Shown piece by piece: positions 56,398 to 64,000 of a stretch of DNA of 64,000 nt. This stretch comes from Owenia fusiformis (taxonomy: Eukaryota > Annelida > Polychaeta > Sabellida > Oweniidae), in NCBI GenBank assembly GCA_903813345.2, contig CAIIXF020000001.1, forward strand, positions 6,577,098 through 6,641,097. Reading direction: 5' to 3'. The position numbers and the translations under genes are program-made. Position 1 is the stretch's first letter, and each line of letters opens with the position of its first letter. The notes below the pieces were generated by a model. The model saw only the letters and a list, made by a program, of their open reading frames with translations, was not told the origin of the DNA and searched no databases.

Positions 56398-57195
56398 TTA
56401 ATAAACATAGTCTTTCTTGTATATTTTGAAATATATCCACCTCTTCAGTCTGAAAAGTCCATAAAAGATGATTGTCAAGAGAGGTATACCAACTATTAAC
56501 AACCCAAGTATAACACCCACGGCCACTGGCAGGGTTTTAGGGTTGTAATTTAATATGGAGTAGACAATGTTATTTTTCTTGTCAAATGACCAGTAGATGA
56601 CATTAAAAATAATGTAGATAAATCCATATATCATTGGATATATCATGTGTAAGATTCGTATTGGTGTGCCACTTATGACAAAATCAATCACCATGAGGAC
56701 TGTATTAAGGCCATGTCTGTTGAAGTTATAATGGTCGAGGCCATCTTTGGGATCATGTACTGCTCCAAAGTAGATGCCAGTTACTATAATTGAAAAAACT
56801 AGTATGACATCATAGAGAATCCACGATATGATCATATACCATGGTACCAATGTGCACTTTCCACTATGCTCAGCTTTTTCTGGATCCTGTTCAGTTGTGT
56901 TTTGCTTAGGGGCTTTAGTTTCTCCAGTCTCTAATTCAATTGTGTCAAATCCCAAGTTCTCTTTGGGTTGTTTTTCTGATTCTGCACTGGCTTCTGGTTT
57001 TCGTACGTATGTGATAACAGCTACTATAAATGCTACTAGGAAATGCAATGTCAGCATTGTGTACGACCAGTGTGTCAAATAGATTCCCATTTTTGCTTTG
57101 TTTTTTGCCTCCGCAACAGCTGCTATCCAATATCCGAGAGTGTATCCGCACAAAATGAATCTGTACACCAGAAATATCAAAGGATGCCATTTCCA
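56398..57195 (-). CDS. Rolling-stone-like multi-pass membrane protein (3' coding exon)
   Basis: The encoded piece starts WKWHPLIFLVYRFILCGYTL and ends at TAA near 56398. It has about six hydrophobic segments: WHPLIFLVYRFILCGYTLG, SYTMLTLHFLVAFIVAVIT, YMIISWILYDVILVFSIIV, GLNTVLMVIDFVISG, MIYPMIYGFIYIIFNVIYW and VAVGVILGLLIVGIPLLTII. The motifs GIYLTHWSYTMLTLH and RHGLNTVLMVIDFVIS followed by PIRILHMIYP are typical of the rolling stone family, implicated in Drosophila myoblast fusion; the role here is unknown. The open frame runs on to 57279, but only to a GTG. The bases before 57195 form a classic pyrimidine tract and CAG, so I take 57195 as a splice acceptor with the start codon in an upstream exon I could not place. 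A Glu/Lys-rich cytosolic or lumenal loop lies between segments 2 and 3. Confidence 0.8.
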   Translation of the reverse strand, partial: WKWHPLIFLVYRFILCGYTLGYWIAAVAEAKNKAKMGIYLTHWSYTMLTLHFLVAFIVAVITYVRKPEASAESEKQPKENLGFDTIELETGETKAPKQNTTEQDPEKAEHSGKCTLVPWYMIISWILYDVILVFSIIVTGIYFGAVHDPKDGLDHYNFNRHGLNTVLMVIDFVISGTPIRILHMIYPMIYGFIYIIFNVIYWSFDKKNNIVYSILNYNPKTLPVAVGVILGLLIVGIPLLTIIFYGLFRLKRWIYFKIYKKDYVY

Positions 57196-57702
57196 CTGAA
57201 GAAAAGAAAAGAAGAATATTAGTACAAGAGCCAAAACTAAAAGTTTTAAAACATCATATTGTCCTTCAGATTTGTGCACCAGAAAATCTTGAAAAAATGA
57301 AAAAACTGAATTGAAAAGCGGTCTATTTTCCTTTTCATGACCGCCATTTTTGTTTCAATTTTACAATTGACTCTTATGAAAGGTAAGTGGGTGTAATTAG
57401 TTCAGCTTTATGGTACACACTGAACGGTTCAGTTGTCAAAGATTGAAAGGGGGAATATAATATCTATTTTTGCATTTGCCAAAAATTCGAATGGAGGCCT
57501 GATTCTCTCAGCTTTCCAATTGTGTATTGAAACCTCAGTGCAGATGAGGCCATTTATTTGACCCCAGTTTCTGCTACTATGCTTTTTATTGGATAAAGAA
57601 AAGGAGAACACCCAAAATCTACCCTTTGCATTCGTTTGACTTCACTTCTTAAAAGAGAGCTTCGTCTTCACTCTTTCAAACTAAAATAAACCTGTGAACT
57701 CA

Positions 57703-57771
57703 CCGCGCCAATCAATGTTCGTCGGCCAAATTTGACCGACGTTCTATATATGGTCATTCCTTCTGACGTCA
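57703..57771 (-). promoter_or_regulatory. Candidate promoter and 5' non-coding exon of the rolling-stone-like gene
   Basis: On the minus strand a perfect CRE TGACGTCA (57764-57771) is followed by TATATAGA (57743-57750) and then a strong donor GGCGCG|GTGAGT at 57703/57702. The spacing fits a short TATA-driven first exon. It is the nearest such arrangement upstream of the gene; the link is inference. Confidence 0.45.
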
Positions 57772-58845
57772 TCGTTTAGCCCGGAATTGACCAATGACAT
57801 GCGCATATTTAATTAGAACGCATTTGGCGTATGTTTCTTCAAGCTCGCTGATTGGTGGAAGAAAGGTCAGCGCGTAGGTCAGAAGTAATTTATTTCCCAA
57901 ACTGTCACCGGTACCCGTCGTGGGGGTGGGGCTACTAAACTGCAATATGGTCTCTACTAGGCAGAGTGTAGTTTAACTAGACTCTGCACGCAGGGTACCC
58001 AAAATCCGAAATTATGTCATTAGTCCACAATTCAGTTTCAGCTCCCTGCATGCAGACTATATGTCTTTATGGCAGCTGTAAGGTTCAGTGAGTTCATTGA
58101 GGAAAGTATATGCATTATGCAACATGTCAACATAACCAGCTTAAGGTATGATTATTCAGAATAAAGGGCTACCAAATTCAAATTTTAGGTGAACAACCTT
58201 AAAGGAATGTTTTGTTCATTCATGCAATGTTATCGCATTGACTTTGTGTAAGTTATGTAATCAGTATGATTACAAGCTGGTATAAATGGTTCACATATTT
58301 CACTGGCATGTAGCGGCCCTGATATCGATAAATTCTACACGCAATATAACCCGATTTTAGATGCTTGGTTAAAACTTTACACGAAAAAGCCTCGATATCC
58401 GGGCATTTACTCTTACACTGAACTGAAAATAGCATCGTCTAAACGTGTATGTCTTGGCTTCCGGGTAAGTTTATCAACATTTATACTCAATTGAAAGAGC
58501 AGTCGTGCTTATATCGTGTACCAGTTTGATTGTTTTATATGTGTGTGTATTTATAATATGATAGTCTAGTAATACCGTGTCGTTAGAACAAGTGCTAGAT
58601 ATCGAACTGATGACCTGAAATTAGATTATTGGACTGATCGCGCATCTAATATTAGATGATTAATTTGCATTGAATCTGATATTAACTTGCAACCCAATAC
58701 TACAGTAAATACCATGACTTTACATTAGAATGATAACACGGCCTCATATTCTAATTCATTATACGTCCATTGCAGGCCAAAAATGTTTCAATGGGGATAT
58801 TGTAATGCACACGAGAATACATTCGATTCGTATATATTGACACCC
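57772..58845. other. Intergenic stretch without recognised genes
   Basis: I see only short open frames and no clear repeat or RNA gene. Confidence 0.3.
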
Positions 58846-60021
58846 CAGTTGTCCGAAACCCAGTTGTCCGAAACCCAGTTGTCCGAAACCCAATTCCCCG
58901 AAACCCAGTTGTCCGAAACCCATTACTCCGAAAAATAAAGTCATAATTTACCAGAGAAAGGGGGGGGGGCGTAGCTTACTTAAGCTTACGTCAGTTTCAT
59001 GCCATGTATTTGGCCAAATTAATGGCATGGACGCATTCTGATATTCATAGATCTCTCTCTCTCACTTTGAATTGCATCCATTGTATGGCGTTACCAGAAT
59101 GGCAGGAACGGGAGATTTATTTTACATTGTGATTCTAAAAAAGGTTATTAAAACACAATATATATTACGGAACAGTTTATCTTATCTTCTTCAATCTCTT
59201 TTATATAGGCAAAATAAAATGAAACATTTTGAAACAGATAAAATAAGGTATCGCATAGAACTTTAAGAATAAAACAGTATACAAATTACGTTGTCAAAAT
59301 ATTTCGTCGCATTTAATTTCTTAGTCTCAGTCTCTTATCAAATCGTAAAAGAATAAAACATTCTAAACTTAATCACTTGGGATTTATGTTTCGGCATTCG
59401 TTTCAGGCATTTGTTTTTTATGTTCTTCTCCTGAAATGTATTTGTTTGACAATAATCAGAGAAAGTGCGTATACGTATAAATATGCCACGCAAACAAACG
59501 GTGTGACTTCAATTTCTTGTCTGTCTGAGGACGTATTGGGAACGAGGTAGAATTAAAGAATTCTTATGAACAAATGTATTGGCTAAGTTAATTTCTGATG
59601 GATCTGGATAAAATATATTTCAAAACTTTGTCAACACTAGATAACTTCATTTAGTCAGATATAGTATCTTGATATATTTGGCTATCATGCGTTTAAAATA
59701 CGTTCCTAAAACTATGAAGACGTTGGGTGAAAATATTGCTATTGTACGTTCGAAAAGTATTTGGTTGTATTTTGTAGTTCTCAAGTTACCCATGAACTTT
59801 CGTGGGCTAATTAACGTCTTGAGTTAGCATATTTAGCCTAATTTTGCAATGATGTCAACGTGATTCAAATGTTATGCTGTCGTGATTCGCAGAGGTTGCG
59901 ACAAGATTCGTTTTAAGAAATTGTATTTTTTGATAAGATCCCCTAATTTTCGGAGAACTTGGTTTCAGACAACTGGGTTTCGGAGAATTGAGTTTCGGAC
60001 AACTGGGTTTCGGACAACTGG
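58846..60021. mobile_element. 1.2-kb element bounded by inverted arrays of CCGAAACCCAGTTGT
   Basis: The left array (58846-58930) has about six units of CAGTTGTCCGAAACC, 15 bp each. The right array (59949-60021) has about five units of the reverse complement, GGTTTCGGACAACTG. The inner edges both read CCGAAAA followed by AT-rich sequence, and the right outer edge reads TGACCCCT. The interior, including a G-rich run at 58959 and a CT microsatellite at 59052, has no transposase frame. Pentapeptide-repeat open frames over the arrays (GFGQL type) are a by-product of the 15-bp period. Confidence 0.7.
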
Positions 60022-60179
60022 ATTGACCCCTATGAGGGTTGATCATACATCAATTGAACATGGAGATTTTCCTGTACACTTTTCCCAAACATGTGGAATA
60101 GACTAGATGCGAGTAGAAATTATCTTGATTTATCCTATGCCAAGTAGGGTTTTAGGGAGATAAGTTGGTAAGATATATC

Positions 60180-60735
60180 CCGTATCCTGATTTTGAGGTT
60201 TCCATATCAAGAACCTCCACATCTCCCGTCATATCTCCCGCTTCGGTGCATATCTTCCCGCTTCGGGGCGTATCTTCCCGCTTCCAAAAAGTGGAAATGC
60301 AATAAAATGACTTTGCATATGAATGATTTGTTTATTTTTTACACCTTGTACTACTGAAAACTCTACTTGGTATAGGATAAAGCAGTTATGTACGGTCGGT
60401 TTGGATATTGGGTTCATCCCTCGTGAGATATGCACATCTACTTTCTGTCCCTACGGTCCCTCAGGTAGATATGCATATCTCCCTCTGGAAAAACCCCGTA
60501 TCCAAAACCTCCCAGTACATAACCCTTATTTATCCCATGGTTACAAGGATATAGATCGAATATCACGTGAAGATATAATTGATACGTGGATGAAGATATA
60601 TTTTAGCAAACAATTCCCAAATCATCGAATATCACTTTTGAAACCATCGAATATCACTTTTTGAAAGGTGATATTCGATGGTTTCAAATTGATATTCGAT
60701 GGTTTCAAAAGTGATATTCGATGGTTTTGATTTTT
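60180..60735. repeat. Palindromic repeats left of the retrotransposon
   Basis: Several CTTCCCGCTTCGG units (about 60230-60290) precede CCCCGTATCCAAAACCTCCC, TTATCCCATGGTTACAAGGA and a palindrome of GTGATATTCGATGGTTT in both orientations (60620-60730). The block 60534-60660 is the reverse complement of 63361-63490. Confidence 0.65.
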
Positions 60736-60750
60736 TCAATTTTTTTTATT

Positions 60751-62326
60751 AATTCAGCAAAACGATTGTTTATGAATACCTAGCAAGAGCTCAAAAAGTT
60801 CAATCATCTATTTATCTCAAAAAGACCTCAAAAATTGAGCTTGAATTAGAAATATGTCTTCTAAAATCTTCCTCGCCTGGACCTGATGGGATTCTACCAT
60901 CACTTATTAAGTCTGTAAGACAGTTTTTAATTGATCCGCTCTTGTATATATTTAACTTATCTTTTAAATCTGGTATTTTCCCAGACGCCCTCAAATTGGC
61001 CAAAGTAACACCTGTATTTAAAAAAGGAGTCACTACAAATCCTTCGAACTATAGACCAATTTCAGTTTTATCGGTATTTTCTAAATTGTTAGAAAAGCTC
61101 ATGCACGCCAAACTCACTGGTTTTTTAGAACGTTTTGAAATTATTTTTACTTATCAATTTGGATTTCAGAAATTCAACTCTACCTACATGGCCATTTTAT
61201 ATTTCATTGAACAAATTCGAAAATCAACTGATTTGGGGAAAACGAGCATTGGCATAACATTAGATTTTTCCAAGGCCTTTGACACTATTAATCATGACAT
61301 TTTGATACAAAAACTTGAATATTATGGCATCAGAGGAATAGCTAAGTCCTGGTTTGAAAGTTATTTAAAAGACCGCAAACAATATGTCACCATTAACAAT
61401 TATGAATCTAAACAATCATCTCTAAATTGTGGTGTTCCGCAGGGCTCGGTGCTTGGACCACTATTATTTATTCTTTACATAAATGATCTGCCTTTTGTTG
61501 ACCCTAATCTAAAATTTATTATGTTTGCTGATGACACCAATCTTCTTGATAGTGATTATGATTTAAATGAACTAATGCAAACTTGAATTCAATAGATGAC
61601 TGGATAAAAGCAAACAAACTTTCACTTAATATTGGCAAAACCAATGCTATTCTATTTGGACCCCAAAAAAATCAAACAAATCTGAATCTCAAAATACGCA
61701 ATGAGAACATAAATTTCCGGGATAAAATTGACTTTCTTGGAATTATTATTGATAAAAACTTGAAATTTAAAGAGCACATAAAATCTATTGAAACAAAGAT
61801 TTCTCGCGTCATTGGTTCTCTTTATCACATTAAACATCTACTTCAAATAGACAGTTTCAAAACAATTTACTACTCATTGATACACTCTCAATTAAATTAT
61901 TGCAACATAATCTGGGGTAACACATTTAAATCATTTTATGATCGTCTACATAAACTGCAGAAACAATTCTTAAGGCTAGCTTTAAATAAGGATAGACTTT
62001 CTCACTCCGCTCCCTTATTTGAAGATCTTAACATATTAAATATTTTTGATGTCAACAGATATTGTACTGGTCAGTTCATGTACAAAATCTTTAATAAGCA
62101 CCCCAGTCTTCCAAAAAATCTATTTCAAGACTTGTTTGATATCAACATTAATATTCATCATCATTACACAAGACAATTGCATTATTTTCATATCCCTAAA
62201 TGCTCTAAACTTTCCCTTCGCTATCTAGGTCCTAATCTTTGGAATGCTCTACCACATGATATTAAAAAATGCTCCACTCTAAATATTTTCAAATCTTCAT
62301 ATAAAAAACTACTCATCTATCGATAA
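60751..62326 (+). pseudogene. Non-LTR retrotransposon reverse transcriptase, 5'-truncated and frameshifted
   Basis: An open frame from about 60751 to 61586 encodes reverse transcriptase without its endonuclease. Motifs in order are SPGPDGILPSLIK, NPSNYRPISVLSVFSKLLEK, LDFSKAFDTINHDIL (catalytic Asp), GVPQGSVLGPLLFILYINDL and FADDTNLL (catalytic Asp pair). A TGA at 61584-61586 results from a one-base shift; the C-terminal part resumes at 61583 and ends at 62326 (DWIKANKLSLNIGKTNAILF, then FLGIIIDKNLKFKEHI, then LRYLGPNLWNALPHDIKK). The motif set fits the Jockey/CR1 group of LINEs; I do not assign a clade. The copy cannot produce a full enzyme. Flanking palindromes suggest it inserted into an older repeat. 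Confidence 0.9.
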
Positions 62327-62603
62327 TGTATAATACCAATATCATACTATACTGTTGATTTTATACTGATACCTGATTTTTGTAACATTTTTACATTGTA
62401 CATCCTTAGATTAATTGTTAATACCATTTTTATATACCTACATGTAACATAATATAAGTGTTTTCTTTTATATGTAGTCTAGATGTCATTTAAATGATTT
62501 CTGTTAGACCGCAACATATACCCACTAGGGTGTCTAGCGGCTTGTTTTTATAGTGTATATTATATAAGAAATATGAAATAAATTGAATTGAATTGAATTG
62601 AAT
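62327..62603 (+). mobile_element. 3' UTR and tail of the LINE copy
   Basis: A non-coding stretch after the stop ends in GAAATAAATTGAATTGAATT tandem pentamers (about 62573-62603) rather than a long poly(A), a common 3' end in CR1/Jockey-like elements. An inverted pair GCAACATA and a GTGTCTAGCGGC motif precede it. Confidence 0.6.
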
Positions 62604-62814
62604 TATATATTTATTATATATTTTTATTTTTTGGGATCCTGTTTTTACGGCGTTCGCATTAAATACAAACCACTCTGTTACGTCACGTATATGACGTTCG
62701 TTGAATTATCGCAATCAAAATGTCAGACGAAATGGAATTTCCATTGCAATTTATCTGACTATTCAATGTTCGCTGGATAATAATTCCCAATGGGATGAAA
62801 CGGACAATCCTATA

Positions 62815-63490
62815 GTTTTTCAAAAATATCACTTATAGCCACTCATGGATATCAGTATCTTCACTCATTCGCTGCGCTCACTCGCGAAGATATCAATATC
62901 CACTCATGGATATAAGTGATATTTTTTCAGAGCCATAGGATATTCCTATATTATTCCATAGTTAGCATGATATCCATAGGATAACATGTTCAAATAAAAA
63001 CGGTATTTTTGAAATCAGTGGTAAAATATGATATTTTTGGCAAATTTTCACTTAACCATAGCATACGGTGTTTTAGCCATGACATGCGGCGCCGTATGCC
63101 ATGGTTTATGGATTTTTGCTACTTTAGACTCAAAACGAGGCTAAGTGTCAATATCGCCGTATCGTTTGGAAAATTCGTTTTAGATCACTTAATTCCCGAA
63201 GATTCTGATGATGACTTTAACTATGGAATATAAAGAACATCCTATGATTTACTCGTGATATGATTTTAATCTCTCGCTACGCTCACTCGTGCAGATATCA
63301 TATCCATTCGTGGATAAAAATCATATCACTCATAAATCATAGGATATCCTCTATTTAAGATGTGATATTCGATAGTTTAAAAGTGATATTCGATGGTTCG
63401 TAAATTGTTTGCTAAAATATGATATCTTGATCCACATATCAAATATATCATCATGTGATATTCGATCTATATCCTCCTTGCAACCATGGG
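62815..63490. repeat. Palindromic repeats right of the retrotransposon
   Basis: One palindrome (about 62822-62930) pairs AATATCACTTATAGCCACTC with its inverse around CATTCGCTGCGCTCACTCG. A second (63237-63350) pairs CCTATGATTTACTCGTGATA with an inverse around CTCGCTACGCTCACTCG. At 63361-63490 is the inverted partner of the left block, including GTGATATTCGAT and ATCCTCCTTGCAACCATGGG. Confidence 0.65.
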
Positions 63491-63880
63491 ATAAAGCTTT
63501 ACGTCCCGCTCCAAGCGGGCAGATGTAGTATATCTGCCCACTACGTCATAATCGCCGCTTGCATATTTGTTCATTTGTAACGTTCGCGGAATGACTGTAA
63601 ACGGCAATGGAGAAAACACAGACAATCAGGGTCTGTTTGATAGTTAAAAAAGGGAGAGAGCATCCACTTTATCAATAAAAAATTCGAGAAAATAAATATG
63701 GGATTATTTGAGAGAACATGAAAATCCGCCCAAGGCCAAGAAAACAAAACTGGACATGAATATTCTAAAATATTTCCACGATTTAACAATGTGAACCAGA
63801 TGACCAAGATTGGTATGGGATAAACATATTATCCTATAGTCAGGATATTGGGATTATCCCTTGGCCATTATATAGGGGTT

Positions 63881-64000
63881 ATGCAATTGGAGGTTTTGGA
63901 TACAGGGAATATCCCGAGAGATATACAATATTTCTTCCCGAGGGACCAAGGGAAGACATATTATGTATCCCTCGGGATATTCCCTGTATCCAAAACCTCC
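63881..64000. repeat. Palindrome ending at the right edge of the window
   Basis: GGAGGTTTTGGATACAGGGA at 63881 is exactly inverted at the edge (TCCCTGTATCCAAAACCTCC, ending 64000), with AATATCCCGAG/CTCGGGATATT inside. The arms are at least 30 bp. The same end sequence occurs at about 60497-60516, so it belongs to the repeat family around the LINE; the element may continue off the window. Confidence 0.75.

Noticed and set aside
58759-58944. Pentapeptide-repeat protein (GFGQL) on the minus strand
   Set aside because: The 15-bp DNA period automatically yields a 5-residue repeat; the frame starts and ends at arbitrary points.

Overview
The window is animal nuclear DNA. It is AT-rich, has spliced protein genes with GT-AG introns and a very high load of interspersed and tandem repeats. 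Exon order and protein similarity point to a bilaterian invertebrate. The repeat style (short hairpin followed by CCGTC tracts, many foldback and miniature elements) suggests a marine invertebrate such as a mollusc or other lophotrochozoan, but that placement is inference and weakly held.

Seven cellular genes lie in strict strand alternation. From left to right they are: the 5' end of ATIC (purine synthesis, minus, runs off the left edge), USP14 (proteasome-associated deubiquitinase, plus, 18 coding exons, 506 aa), an intronless ankyrin-repeat/SOCS-box gene (minus, 713 aa), xylulokinase XYLB (plus, 15 coding exons, 532 aa), EIF2B3 (eIF2B gamma subunit, minus, 10 coding exons, 456 aa), the 5' part of MARS1 (methionyl-tRNA synthetase GST-like region, plus, 6 exons, 201 codons seen), and a rolling-stone-like multi-pass membrane protein (minus). 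This gives three head-to-head pairs: ATIC/USP14 with 103 bp between start codons, ASB-like/XYLB with 706 bp, and EIF2B3/MARS1 with 668 bp. The genes are housekeeping or signalling genes with no common pathway.

Most of the length is repeats in introns and intergenic DNA. USP14 introns hold two TA-flanked inverted-repeat elements, a partial tandem duplication of exon 4, a 1034-bp hAT-like element with an exact 8-bp target duplication, a 539-bp near-perfect palindrome with a 5-bp target duplication, and a hairpin/CCGTC element with internal repeats. XYLB intron 3 holds a 3.8-kb foldback-like element with long inverted arms around a 2-kb tandem core, plus a 790-bp inverted-repeat element. XYLB intron 6 holds about 5.3 kb of a satellite packed with AGGTCA/TGACCT half-sites. 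Intergenic DNA from 53.6 to 64 kb holds another hairpin/CCGTC element, a palindromic insertion inside a tandem array, an element bounded by inverted 15-bp arrays, and a frameshifted, 5'-truncated non-LTR retrotransposon among palindromic repeats that continue past the right edge. I recognised no tRNA, rRNA or CRISPR array.
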